A stretch of 64,000 bases of DNA from Nonomuraea helvata (GCF_039535785.1 NZ_BAAAXV010000011.1:371394-435393), one strand, 5' to 3'. Counted from the first letter of the stretch, positions 40,261 through 48,736 are shown. Notes: generated by a model from the sequence alone, not told the origin. Program-made: numbers and translations.

Positions 40261-40590
40261 GTGACCTCGTTGGAGGAAGAACGCAGGAACGTACCTTTCG
40301 AGTGCCGTGGTTGCTGGCACGTCTGGGAAGAGGAGTACCTCGTCAGGCACTTCAGTGATCGTCACGGGAACGAGTGCCTGATCTGGCTGTGCGGTGGGCT
40401 GCCCGTGCTGCCGCCGTCGCCGGGCGCCGTCATCTGCCCGCGCTGCGGAAGTCAGCAGGCCACGACGTTCCCGGACGGCTATCTGGCGCGCCATCCGGAG
40501 TTGATCCCGCCGGCCCACCCACCGGTGCCCGACGACGCGCCGCTGCGCAGCCCGGTCAAGTATCCGCTCTTCTATGAACGAGTAACCTGA
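40261..40590 (+). CDS. small zinc-binding protein, paralogue A
   Basis: The 109-residue protein has two Cys pairs likely to bind zinc: PFECRGCWHVWEEEYLVRHF followed by SDRHGNE, and ICPRCGSQQATTFPDGYLAR. The first is followed by two His, so one site may be CCHH-like. The end is Pro-rich. It resembles the next gene over about 80 residues. Family unknown to me; a nucleic-acid or protein-binding role is only a guess. Confidence 0.65.
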   Translation: MTSLEEERRNVPFECRGCWHVWEEEYLVRHFSDRHGNECLIWLCGGLPVLPPSPGAVICPRCGSQQATTFPDGYLARHPELIPPAHPPVPDDAPLRSPVKYPLFYERVT

Positions 40591-40623
40591 CACTTGGTGA
40601 GCATTTCATAACGGTAAGTGTCA
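40588..40623 (+). promoter_or_regulatory. 8-bp inverted repeat at the end of paralogue A
   Basis: TGACACTT (40588-40595) and AAGTGTCA (40616-40623) are perfect inverse copies with 20 bases between them. The left arm includes the last base pairs of the stop codon of paralogue A. It could be an operator or an RNA stem. Confidence 0.4.
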
Positions 40624-40625
40624 TA

Positions 40626-40646
40626 CAGCCCCGTCTTGCGGGGCTG
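40626..40646 (+). terminator. hairpin terminator or attenuator between the two zinc-protein genes
   Basis: CAGCCCCG (40626-40633) pairs perfectly with CGGGGCTG (40639-40646) around TCTTG. There is no U run after it, as is common in actinobacterial terminators. Confidence 0.6.
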
Positions 40647-40701
40647 CGGGACCCGGCGGACACTCAGGATCGGACGGCGAACTGAAGCCGGGGGTGGTCC
40701 T

Positions 40702-41124
40702 GTGACCGATGGGTTCGAGACCCGCGAGGCGTGGCCTTTCGAATGCCTGCGTTGCCTGTACGTCTGGGAAGAGGATTTCGTCGTCAGACACCTCACCGAC
40801 GTCCACGGCAACGACGTAGAGATCTGGCTCAGCTCAGGAGTGGCGGTGCAGCCGCCCTGGTCGGGCACCTGCTGCCCGCACTGCGGGGCGTACCGCGTCA
40901 CGTCCTTCCCCTCGGGGTACCTGGCGCGACATCCGGAGCTCGTCCCCGACCCCGCGCCGGAGCCCGCGCCGGTCTTCGCGCCGGCGGCCGGGCGGCCGGG
41001 CAGGGTGTCCGCGGCGCGGACGAACCTGCCCGGCCGGTTATTAGTCGCGCTCGGGGTGCCGCTGGCGATGTTCGTCGGTTATGAGCTGTACGCGAACACC
41101 GTGGCCGTGGCGCACCACCACTAG
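40702..41124 (+). CDS. small zinc-binding protein, paralogue B, with C-terminal membrane anchor
   Basis: From GTG 40702 the protein has 140 residues. PFECLRCLYVWEEDFVVRHL, TDVHGNDVEIWLSSGVAVQP and CCPHCGAYRVTSFPSGYLAR copy the domain of paralogue A, including the zinc-binding Cys pairs and the His residues. Unlike A it ends in a Pro-rich linker and one hydrophobic helix (about residues 112-132), so the zinc domain would be tethered to the membrane. The two genes look like an old tandem duplication with the hairpin between them. Confidence 0.65.
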   Translation: MTDGFETREAWPFECLRCLYVWEEDFVVRHLTDVHGNDVEIWLSSGVAVQPPWSGTCCPHCGAYRVTSFPSGYLARHPELVPDPAPEPAPVFAPAAGRPGRVSAARTNLPGRLLVALGVPLAMFVGYELYANTVAVAHHH

Positions 41125-41129
41125 GGTGC

Positions 41130-42959
41130 TCAGCTGAGACTCTCCAGCCAAGCCCGGTGCAGCGCGGCGAACCGGCCCGAGGCGGCGACGAGCTGGTCCG
41201 GCGGCCCGTCCTCCACGATCTCGCCCCGGTCCATCACCAGCACCCGGTCGGCGATCTCCACCGTCGAGAGCCGGTGCGCGATGATCAGCGCCGTCCGGTC
41301 GGCCAGGATCGTCCGGAGCGCGCGCTGCACCAGCCGCTCGCTCGGCACGTCGAGGCTCGAGGTGGCCTCGTCCAGGATCAGCACGGCCGGATCGGCGAGG
41401 AAGGCCCTGGCGAAGGCGACGAGCTGGCGCTGACCGGCCGACATGCGGCCGCCGCGCTTGCCCACCTCGGTGTCGTAGCCGTCGGGCAGGCCGGAGATGA
41501 AGTCGTGCGCGCCGATCGCCTTGGCCGCCTCGCGTATCTCCCGGTCGGTGGCGTCCGGCCGGCCGAACCTGATGTTGTCGGCGACCGTACCGCTGAACAG
41601 GAAGTTCTCCTGCGTCACCATGACCACGGCCTGGCGCAGCGTCGGCTCGTCCAGCGTGCGCAGATCGACGCCGTCGAGCAGCACGCGGCCGTCGGTGGGG
41701 TCGTAGAAGCGGGAGATCAGCTTGGCCAGCGTCGTCTTGCCCGCGCCCGTCGCCCCGACCAGCGCCACGCTCTGCCCGGCCGGGACGGTCAGGTCGAGGC
41801 GCGGCAGGATCGGCATCTCCTCGACGTAGGCGAACCTGACGCCCTCGAAGCGCACCTTGCCGCGCGCCCTGCCCTGCGGCAGCGCCGCGGGCTTGCGCGG
41901 CTCCGGCACGGAGGGCTCCTCCTCCAGCACGCCCGACAGCTTCTCCAACGCCGCGCCGGCGGACTGGAGCGTGTTGTAGAACTGGCTGATCTCCTGCATC
42001 GGCTCGTAGAACTGCCGCAGGTACAGCAGGAACGCGGCCAGCACGCCGACCGTGACCTCCTGGTTGAAGGCCAGGTAGCCGCCGTAGATGAGCACGCCGC
42101 CGACCGTCATGTTGCCGATCAGCTTGATCCCGGGCATGAAGACCGCGATGAGCTGCATGCTCCGGGCGTTCGCGTCGCGGTAGTCGTCGTTGAGCTGCTG
42201 GAAGATCTCCTGGTTACGCGGCTCCCTGCGGAAGGCCTGCACCGCGCGGATGCCGGTCATCGACTCCACGAAGTGCACGATCACCAGGGCCACCGTCTCC
42301 CGCGTACGCCGGTAGACGATCGCCGACTGCCGCCGGAACCACCTGGTGAACAGCAGCAGCAGCGGCAGCGGGATCAGCGCCACCAGGCCCAGGTGGACGT
42401 CCAGCACCAGCAGCAGCGCCGCCGTGCCGAACATCGTCAGCACCGCCGTCACCAGCCCGTCGAAGCCCGACTGGAGCAGCTCGGCGATGGCCTCGATGTC
42501 GGAGGTGAGCCGGGAGATGACCCGGCCGGAGGTGTACTTCTCGTGGAAGCTCAGCGACAGCCGCTGGAAGTGGTCGAACACCCTCCTGCGCAGCTCCAGC
42601 AGGATGCTCTGGCCGATCTTTCCCGACAGCCGCAGGAACGCCTGCCTGGTCAGCGCCTGGGTCACCGCGGCGGCCAGGATGACCCCGACCACCGTCAGCA
42701 GCGTGGCGGGGCCGCTGCCGCGCAGCATCGGCGGGATGCCCGCGTCGATGCCCACCTTGACCAGGTAGGGGATCGCGAGCCCCGCGAGATTGGAGACGAC
42801 GATGATCGCCGTCAGCAGCGCGATCTGCTTCCGGTACGGCGAGAGCAGGTCGCCCAGCAGCCTGCGGGAACGTTCCCGCAGCAGCACGGAGACCTTCTCC
42901 GACAGCTCGTCCTGGTCCTCGGAGGCGACGCCGCGCCAGTCGGTCGTGGTGGCGGTCAA
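41130..42959 (-). CDS. ABC exporter subunit with canonical Walker B (heterodimer partner 2)
   Basis: The 609-residue protein has a six-helix ABC exporter domain (about 40-330) and an ATPase domain (about 370-600). Walker A is GATGAGKTTL, the signature is MSAGQRQLVAFARA (SAGQ in place of SGGQ), and Walker B is AVLILDEATSSLD with the catalytic Glu. The partner upstream has the opposite defects, so the two make a heterodimer with one working ATP site. The start is TTG 42959, in a TTGA overlap with the partner. Substrate: lipid, drug or peptide, not known. Confidence 0.87.
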   Translation of the reverse strand: MTATTTDWRGVASEDQDELSEKVSVLLRERSRRLLGDLLSPYRKQIALLTAIIVVSNLAGLAIPYLVKVGIDAGIPPMLRGSGPATLLTVVGVILAAAVTQALTRQAFLRLSGKIGQSILLELRRRVFDHFQRLSLSFHEKYTSGRVISRLTSDIEAIAELLQSGFDGLVTAVLTMFGTAALLLVLDVHLGLVALIPLPLLLLFTRWFRRQSAIVYRRTRETVALVIVHFVESMTGIRAVQAFRREPRNQEIFQQLNDDYRDANARSMQLIAVFMPGIKLIGNMTVGGVLIYGGYLAFNQEVTVGVLAAFLLYLRQFYEPMQEISQFYNTLQSAGAALEKLSGVLEEEPSVPEPRKPAALPQGRARGKVRFEGVRFAYVEEMPILPRLDLTVPAGQSVALVGATGAGKTTLAKLISRFYDPTDGRVLLDGVDLRTLDEPTLRQAVVMVTQENFLFSGTVADNIRFGRPDATDREIREAAKAIGAHDFISGLPDGYDTEVGKRGGRMSAGQRQLVAFARAFLADPAVLILDEATSSLDVPSERLVQRALRTILADRTALIIAHRLSTVEIADRVLVMDRGEIVEDGPPDQLVAASGRFAALHRAWLESLS

Positions 42960-44737
42960 CGCAGCGCTCCTTCCGTGGAGTCGAAGTCGGCGTCCTGCGC
43001 GAGCAGCTCGCGGTATTCGGGCACCTCGGTCAGCAGCTCGTTGTGGTGGCCGACGTGCGTGATCGTGCCGTCGCGCAGCAGCGCCACCTTGTCGGCGAGC
43101 AGCACGGTGGAGGCCCGGTGGGCCACCACGATGCCGGTGGCGTCACGCAGCACGTGGCGCAGCGCCTCCTCCACCAGCGCCTCGGTCTCGACGTCGAGCG
43201 CGGACAGGGTGTCGTCGAGCACGAGGATCCGCGGCTTGCTCAGCACGGCCCTGGCCAGGGCGAGCCGCTGACGCTGGCCGCCGGAGAGCGACAGGCCCTG
43301 CTCGCCGATGCGGGTGTCGAGGCCCCACGGCAGGTCGTACACGAACATCGCCTGCGCGGTCTGGATGGCCGCGGCCAGCTCCTCCTCGGTGGCGTCGAGC
43401 CGGCCGAGGGTGAGGTTCTCGCGCACGCTCATCGAGAACAGCGTGGGCTCCTCGAACGCGGTGGCCACCACCGAGCGCAGGGTGGGCAGGGTCAGGTCGC
43501 GCACGTCGTGGCCGTCGATCGTGACGCGCCCCTCGGTGGGGTCGATCAGCCGGGGCACCAGCGCGGTCAGCGTGGTCTTGCCCGAGCCGGTCGCGCCCAC
43601 GATGGCGACCGTCTCACCGGGCCGCACGTCCAGCCAGACGTCGCGCAGCACCGGCTGCTCGGAGCCGGGGAAGTGGAACCCGACGCCCTCGAAGCGCAGG
43701 TGGCCGCGCGGCCTGTCGACGGTCTCGGCGCCGCCCTCGATGGACGGCACGGTGTCCATGACCTCCATGACCCGGTCGGCGGAGGTCATGGCCTCCTGTG
43801 CCATGGCCAGGATGTAGCCGAGGCTCGCGATCGGCCAGACCAGCTGCAGCATCAGCGTCGTGAACGCGACCAGCCCGCCCAGCGTGAGATCCCCGGACCC
43901 GACGGCCAGCGCACCGAGCAGCAGCACCAGGGCGAGCGTGATGTTGGGGATGACCTCGAGGAAGGCGAAGAACTTCGCCGACAGGCGCACCTTGTCCATC
44001 GAGGTGCCGTAGACCTTCAGCGCGGCGTCGTCGTAGGTGTCGTAGACGTGGTGACGGCGGCCGAACGCCTTGATCGTCCGGATGCCGATGGCCGACTCCT
44101 CGACGAGCGTGGCGAGGTCGCCCTGCTCGTCCTGGACCTGGCGGGAGACCTTGATGTAGCGCTTCTCGAAGCGGAGGGAGGTCCACACGATCGGCACGGC
44201 CGAGGCCGCGACGAGCAGGCCCAGCGGCCAGTACTTGTTCAGCAGCAGCACGGTCACCGTGATCAGCTGGAGCACGTTCATGACCAGGAAGAGCATGCCG
44301 AAGCCGAGGAAGCGGCGGATGGTGGACAGGTCGGTCGTGGCCCGCGACAGCAACTGGCCGGACTGCCAGTCGCCGTGGAATCCCATCGGCAGGCGCTGCA
44401 GGTGTTCGTAGAGGTCGTCTCGGATGCGGGTCTCGAGCCCCAGCACGGGCGTGATCTGCGACCAGCGCCTGAAGAAGATCAGGAACGCTTCGAGGGCGCC
44501 CACGCCGAGCGCCAGCAGCCCGAGCGGGAGTAATGCTCCGTGATCGCCATGGAGGATCGGGCCGTCGATGACCTTCTCGCTGACGAGGGGCATGGAGATC
44601 CCGGCGGCGATCGTGACGACGGCGACCAGCCAGATGAGGATCAGCCTGACGGCGTACGGGCGGAGGTAGGACTTCATCCGCCACAGGGAGTTGGAGGAGA
44701 GCAGGGGACGGCGAGGTATGCGCGTATCGGGAGGCAT
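42956..44737 (-). CDS. ABC exporter subunit with degenerate Walker B (heterodimer partner 1)
   Basis: From ATG 44737 the protein has 593 residues: a six-helix membrane domain and an ATPase domain. Walker A is GATGSGKTTL and the signature is the standard LSGGQRQRLALARA, but Walker B is ILVLDDTLSALD, with Asp in the place of the catalytic Glu. This is the pattern of the degenerate subunit in heterodimeric exporters such as TM287/288 and BmrCD. The gene overlaps its partner by four bases. TAGCCT lies eight bases upstream of the ATG and suggests a leaderless transcript. Confidence 0.87.
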   Translation of the reverse strand: MPPDTRIPRRPLLSSNSLWRMKSYLRPYAVRLILIWLVAVVTIAAGISMPLVSEKVIDGPILHGDHGALLPLGLLALGVGALEAFLIFFRRWSQITPVLGLETRIRDDLYEHLQRLPMGFHGDWQSGQLLSRATTDLSTIRRFLGFGMLFLVMNVLQLITVTVLLLNKYWPLGLLVAASAVPIVWTSLRFEKRYIKVSRQVQDEQGDLATLVEESAIGIRTIKAFGRRHHVYDTYDDAALKVYGTSMDKVRLSAKFFAFLEVIPNITLALVLLLGALAVGSGDLTLGGLVAFTTLMLQLVWPIASLGYILAMAQEAMTSADRVMEVMDTVPSIEGGAETVDRPRGHLRFEGVGFHFPGSEQPVLRDVWLDVRPGETVAIVGATGSGKTTLTALVPRLIDPTEGRVTIDGHDVRDLTLPTLRSVVATAFEEPTLFSMSVRENLTLGRLDATEEELAAAIQTAQAMFVYDLPWGLDTRIGEQGLSLSGGQRQRLALARAVLSKPRILVLDDTLSALDVETEALVEEALRHVLRDATGIVVAHRASTVLLADKVALLRDGTITHVGHHNELLTEVPEYRELLAQDADFDSTEGALR

Positions 44738-44744
44738 CCCATCT

Positions 44745-44750
44745 AGGCTA
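44745..44750 (-). promoter_or_regulatory. probable -10 box of a leaderless ABC exporter transcript
   Basis: On the reverse strand TAGCCT ends eight bases before ATG 44737, with no ribosome site. Confidence 0.4.
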
Positions 44751-44827
44751 ATACGTGGGATCAACCGATTTTCAGTAGCCTCGGCGCGAGGTTTCCTCTC
44801 CGTGACGTGCGGAAATAGTGAAACATC

Positions 44828-45025
44828 ATGAATTTTCGGAGGACCGCTACCTTCGTTGTGATGTGTGCAGGAATCTTCTTTGTCCTGCTCGACGTCACGA
44901 TTGTGAACGTGGCCCTGCCCGCCATCGGACGCGGCACGGGGGCCCCACACCTCGCCGACCTCCAGTGGGTGGTCGACGCCCCTACTGCTGCGCGGCCGTG
45001 CTCACCTTCGCCACCTCTAGAATGA
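44828..45025 (+). pseudogene. 5' remnant of a DHA2-type MFS transporter gene
   Basis: The frame starts MNFRRTATFVVMCAGIFFVL and continues LDVTIVNVALPAIGRGTGA, then LQWVVDA: the first helix and motif of drug:H+ antiporters of the DHA2 (14-TM) group. After about 50 residues the frame shifts (the likely next residues, CCAAVLTFATS, are in another frame) and the gene is cut off. Only about 10 percent of a 450-500 residue transporter is left. The deaminase gene starts right behind it. Confidence 0.75.
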
Positions 45026-45032
45026 GTGCCTC

Positions 45033-45509
45033 ATGATCACGGAATCGGAGATGCCGCACCTGCGGCGCTGTGTCGAACTGGCCACTCAGGCGCTGGAAGT
45101 AGGGGACGAGCCGTTCGGCTCGGTGCTGGTCTCGGGCGACGGGACCGTCCTGGCCGAGGACCACAACCGGGTGGCCTCCGGCGACAACACCCAGCACCCC
45201 GAGTTCGCCCTGGCCCGCTGGTCGGCCGCGCACCTGACGCCTGCCGAGCGGGCGGCCGCCACCGTCTACACCTCGGGCGAGCACTGCCCGATGTGCGCCG
45301 CCGCCCACGCCTGGGTGGGGCTGGGCCGCATCGTGTACGTGTCGTCGTCGGAGCAGCTCGCCTCGTGGCTGTCGGAGCTCGGCGCGCCGCAGCCGCCCGT
45401 ACGCACGCTCCCGATCAACGAGGTCGCCCCCGGCGTGTTGGTCGAGGGCCCGGTGCCGGAGCTGGCCGAGGAGGTGCGCGAGCTGCACCGCCGCAGCTTC
45501 CTCAGCTGA
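45033..45509 (+). CDS. nucleoside deaminase (cytidine/guanine deaminase-like)
   Basis: The 158-residue protein has the zinc-dependent deaminase motif: His55-x-Glu57 in TQHPEFALA and Cys85-x-x-Cys88 in SGEHCPMCAAA. This is the tRNA-adenosine/guanine deaminase-like branch (tadA/guaD superfamily). The EPFGSVLVSGDG segment also fits. It would remove an amino group from a nucleobase. TAGAAT ten bases before the ATG might be its -10 box. Confidence 0.83.
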   Translation: MITESEMPHLRRCVELATQALEVGDEPFGSVLVSGDGTVLAEDHNRVASGDNTQHPEFALARWSAAHLTPAERAAATVYTSGEHCPMCAAAHAWVGLGRIVYVSSSEQLASWLSELGAPQPPVRTLPINEVAPGVLVEGPVPELAEEVRELHRRSFLS

Positions 45510-45540
45510 CGGCGTATGCCGTTTTACCTGGGGTTTGTTC

Positions 45541-45562
45541 GGTCCGTGACACAGTACGGACC
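45541..45562 (+). promoter_or_regulatory. 7-bp inverted repeat directly ahead of the kinase start codon
   Basis: GGTCCGT (45541-45547) and ACGGACC (45556-45562) are perfect inverse copies around GACACAGT and end at the base before ATG 45563. A protein bound here would block initiation. Confidence 0.5.
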
Positions 45563-46879
45563 ATGGTGTTCGGCCGCTCCATCAGGGCCCGGATGACCAT
45601 CGCGACGGTGGTGGTGTTCGGCGCCGTCGTCTTCGCGCAGGTGCTGGCGATCTCGCTGACGTACCCGGTGCGGGCGCGGGCCGACCTCGTCGACCAGGCC
45701 GACGAGGCCAGCCGCCACCTCGCCGGCGTCATCGGCGAGCACCGGTTCACCGGCCCGATCCCGCCCATGAAGGGCGTGGTCACCATGCAGGTCGTGGACC
45801 GCGGCGGACACGTGCTCGCCGCCAACGCGGCGCTCGCCGGCCGGCCGCCCGTCACCCGGGCCTGGCCCACCGGTCACGACATGCGGGTCCAGGCCAGGGT
45901 GTGCCCGCCCGGCGGATGCATGGTCGTGGTGGGGACACGCAACTCCGCCAGCGTGTACGGGTCCGTGGTCGCCTACGCCGCCATGCGCGAGCCGTTCCTG
46001 CTGCGCTCGCCGTTCCTGCCTGTGCTGCTGTCCGGCTCGGCGGCGGTGATCGTGGCGCTGCTGGGATGGGGCGCCTGGTACGGGACCGGTCGCGTGCTGG
46101 CCCCCGTGGAGCGGATCAGGTCAGGACTGGAACGCATCAGCGGCCAGGACCTGAGCCGGCGCGTCGACGTGCCCGACACGCAGGATGAGGTCGCCCAGCT
46201 GGCCGTCACGGTCAACGACACCCTGGCGCGGCTGGAGGACGCCGTGGAACGCAACCGGCACTTCGTCTCGGACGCCTCCCACGAGCTGCGCTCGCCGATC
46301 ACGGCCCTCATGGTCCGGCTGGAGGCGGGGATGGCGTACCCGGACGCGGCCGACTGGCAGGCGGCGTACGACGACGCGCAGCGGCTGTCGGACATCGTGC
46401 ACGACCTGCTGCTGATGGCCCGGCTGGACGCGGGGGCGGAGACGGCCAAAGAGCGGTTCGATCTGGGGGTGCTGGTCGAGGAGGAGGTCGCGCGGCGTCC
46501 CTCGCGGCTCCCACTGACCATGGACGTGGAGCCGGAGCTCTTCGTCCGGGGGAACCGGCTGCGGCTATGCCGAGTGCTGACCAACCTCCTGGCCAACGCC
46601 GACCGGTACGGCGACACCCGGGTGTGGGTCTCCGCTCGGGGCGAAGGGAACCAGGCCGTGGTGGAGGTGCGGGACGACGGGCCGGGCATACCCGTGGAGA
46701 TGCGGGAGCGGGTGTTCGAGCGGTTCACCCGGCTCGACCAGACCCGGTCGCGCGACAGCGGGGGGAGCGGGCTGGGGCTCCCGATCGCCCGCGACATCGC
46801 CAGAGCCCACGGGGGGACGCTGGAGATCGGGGACGGCGGACCGCAGACCCGGCTCGTCCTGCGCCTGCCTCGCGACTAG
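45563..46879 (+). CDS. orphan sensor histidine kinase
   Basis: The 438-residue protein has two membrane helices (about 12-35 and 150-175) around an outer sensor part of about 115 residues, then a HAMP domain, the H-box DASHELRSPITAL with His240, and the HATPase domain with N-box LTNLLANADRYGD, G1 VRDDGPGIP and G2 GGSGLGLPIARDIA. It would phosphorylate itself and then a response regulator. No response regulator gene is present on either side, so it is an orphan. It follows the deaminase gene with a clear inverted repeat in between. Confidence 0.88.
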   Translation: MVFGRSIRARMTIATVVVFGAVVFAQVLAISLTYPVRARADLVDQADEASRHLAGVIGEHRFTGPIPPMKGVVTMQVVDRGGHVLAANAALAGRPPVTRAWPTGHDMRVQARVCPPGGCMVVVGTRNSASVYGSVVAYAAMREPFLLRSPFLPVLLSGSAAVIVALLGWGAWYGTGRVLAPVERIRSGLERISGQDLSRRVDVPDTQDEVAQLAVTVNDTLARLEDAVERNRHFVSDASHELRSPITALMVRLEAGMAYPDAADWQAAYDDAQRLSDIVHDLLLMARLDAGAETAKERFDLGVLVEEEVARRPSRLPLTMDVEPELFVRGNRLRLCRVLTNLLANADRYGDTRVWVSARGEGNQAVVEVRDDGPGIPVEMRERVFERFTRLDQTRSRDSGGSGLGLPIARDIARAHGGTLEIGDGGPQTRLVLRLPRD

Positions 46880-46883
46880 GGGA

Positions 46884-47996
46884 TCAGGAGCTGCCCAGCT
46901 CGACGGTCTCCGCCACCTCGGCGTGCCGCTCGGCCTCCTCCTGCGCGAACCGCTCCGCGTCCAGCTTGTCGGCGATCTCCTCGTCCTGCCGCATCAGCGC
47001 CTCCAGGGACTGGCCGGCCATCTCCAGCACGCCCATCTCCGCGTACGCCTGCTGCAACCGAGGGCTCCACAGCCCGATGTCCTTCACGCACGGCACGATC
47101 CGGCTGAACAGCAGCGACCGGAACAGCTTCAGGTAGTCCGAGTGCTCCGTGGCCTCCATGGCCTCCTCGACCTCGGGCTTCGACAGGCCCAGATTCTCCC
47201 AGGTCTCGCGGCCCCGCAGCCGGTCGCGCATCAGGTAGCACCCCTCGATGACGAAGTCCTCGCGCTCGCGCCGCTCGCCCTCCGACAGGTTGCGGTAATA
47301 GTCGCGCAGCGCCATCCGGCCGAACGCCACGTGCCTCGCCTCGTCCTGCATCACGTACGCGAGGATCTGCTTGGGCAGCGGCTTGGTCGTGATGTCGCGC
47401 ATCACCCCGAACGCCGCCAGCGCCAGCCCCTCGATCAGCACCTGCATGCCGAGATAGGGCATGTCCCAGCGCGAGTCGCTCAGCGTGCTGTCGAGCAGGG
47501 CCTTGAGGTGCTCGTTGATCGGGTAGGCCAGGCCCACCTTCTCCTGGAGGAAGCGCGCGTACGTCTCGGCGTGGCGGGCCTCGTCCATCGTCTGCGTGGC
47601 CGCGTAGAACTTCGAGTCGAGGTCGGGGACCGACTCCACGATCTTGGCCGAGCAGATCATCGCACCCTGCTCGCCGTGCAGGAACTGGGAGAACTGCCAC
47701 GCCGCGCCGTGCCGCCGTACCTCTTTACGGGTCTGCTCGCTCATCCGCTCCCAGAGCGGGGTGCCGTAGATCGCGATGGTCTGGTCGGGGATGCCGAGCA
47801 CGTCGTACGGATCGACCTCGATGTCCCAGTCGATGCGTTTGGTCGAGTCCCACTGCTTGTCCTTGCCCTTCTGGTACAGGGCCAGCATCCGATCCCTGCC
47901 GTCGTCGTACTCCCAGGTGAACCGGCTCGCGCCGGACATCTCGACGTCCCAGGTGGAGAGCTCTGTGGGGATGGTGTAGAGATCGTGCGTCGACAT
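46884..47996 (-). CDS. ferritin-like diiron protein (R2/AurF-type)
   Basis: The 370-residue protein is helical and has the diiron ligands of the ferritin-like superfamily: Glu in HGEQGAM, the motif MDEARHAETYA, Glu in VLIEGLALAAFG, and QDEARHVAFGRMA. This EARH pair is found in AurF/R2-like oxygenases and in stress-associated ferritin-like proteins. It binds two irons and may oxidise a small molecule or act in oxidative stress. It is divergent from a TetR repressor; two palindromic operators lie between them. GGAGG lies four bases before the ATG. Confidence 0.8.
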   Translation of the reverse strand: MSTHDLYTIPTELSTWDVEMSGASRFTWEYDDGRDRMLALYQKGKDKQWDSTKRIDWDIEVDPYDVLGIPDQTIAIYGTPLWERMSEQTRKEVRRHGAAWQFSQFLHGEQGAMICSAKIVESVPDLDSKFYAATQTMDEARHAETYARFLQEKVGLAYPINEHLKALLDSTLSDSRWDMPYLGMQVLIEGLALAAFGVMRDITTKPLPKQILAYVMQDEARHVAFGRMALRDYYRNLSEGERREREDFVIEGCYLMRDRLRGRETWENLGLSKPEVEEAMEATEHSDYLKLFRSLLFSRIVPCVKDIGLWSPRLQQAYAEMGVLEMAGQSLEALMRQDEEIADKLDAERFAQEEAERHAEVAETVELGSS

Positions 47997-48016
47997 CGGA
48001 CCTCCGAGGGGGGGTT

Positions 48017-48066
48017 ACGTACACCGTACGTCCACGCTGTGAGACTTGCACGTACGCCGTACGTGC
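48017..48066. promoter_or_regulatory. two TetR-type operators in the divergent promoter
   Basis: ACGTAC-ACC-GTACGT (48017-48031) and GCACGTAC-GCC-GTACGTGC (48048-48066) share the same 15-bp core with one base changed in the centre. The two centres are 33 bases apart, about three helical turns, so bound dimers would lie on the same face of DNA. One is next to the ferritin-like gene, one next to tetR. Confidence 0.75.
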
Positions 48067-48071
48067 GTCAA

Positions 48072-48077
48072 TACAAT
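48072..48077 (+). promoter_or_regulatory. -10 box of the tetR gene
   Basis: TACAAT ends six bases before ATG 48083, so the transcript is probably leaderless. A TTGCAC at 48046-48051 is 20 bases upstream, longer than usual for a -35 box, and overlaps the second operator. Confidence 0.55.
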
Positions 48078-48082
48078 GGAGC

Positions 48083-48730
48083 ATGCCCACGGAGCCACTG
48101 TCGCGGGGCCGCATCGTCGCCGCGGCCATCGACCTCATCGAACGCGAGGGCGCCGACGCGGTCTCCATGCGGCGCATCGCGGCCGAGCTCGGCGTCGGCG
48201 TGATGTCCCTCTACAACCACGTGCCCAACAAGGACGCCCTGCTCAACGGGGTGGCCGAGGCGGTGCTGAGCGAGATCGAGTTCACCGACGACCCCGACGC
48301 CCACTGGAGCGATCGGGTGCGCACGCAGGCGCGGGCGTTCCGGCAGATCGCGCACGACCACCCTCGCTCCACCATGCTCGTGGTCAGCCGCCAGCTCCAC
48401 TCCACGGCCGGGCTGCTGCCGGTCGAGCGGGCGCTCGCGACGCTGCGCAGCGCCGGGTTCGACGGGGCCGACGCGGTCAGGATGCTGCGGATGTTCATCG
48501 CGTACATCGTGGGCTCGCTGCTGCGGGAGGTCGGGGTGACGCCCACGTTCGCGCCTGTCCACAACCGTCTGGTCAAGGCCGAGAGTGTCGATCCGGCGCT
48601 CTTCCCCGAGGTCAGTGCGCTGGCGCCGCTGCTGGACCAGTGTGACCACGAGGCGGAGTTCGAGTTCGGGCTCGAGCTGCTGATCCAGGCGATCTCGGTG
48701 CACGCGGCGCGCCGGGAGGGCACGCGGTAG
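48083..48730 (+). CDS. TetR-family transcriptional repressor
   Basis: The 215-residue protein has the TetR helix-turn-helix in residues 8-55 (RIVAAAIDLIEREGADAVSM, RRIAAELGVGVMSLYNHVPN, KDALLNGVAEAV) and a C-terminal ligand domain of the TetR_C (tetracyclin repressor-like) group. It most likely represses both itself and the divergent ferritin-like gene by binding the two operators found between them. Confidence 0.87.
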   Translation: MPTEPLSRGRIVAAAIDLIEREGADAVSMRRIAAELGVGVMSLYNHVPNKDALLNGVAEAVLSEIEFTDDPDAHWSDRVRTQARAFRQIAHDHPRSTMLVVSRQLHSTAGLLPVERALATLRSAGFDGADAVRMLRMFIAYIVGSLLREVGVTPTFAPVHNRLVKAESVDPALFPEVSALAPLLDQCDHEAEFEFGLELLIQAISVHAARREGTR

Positions 48731-48736
48731 CGGCTC

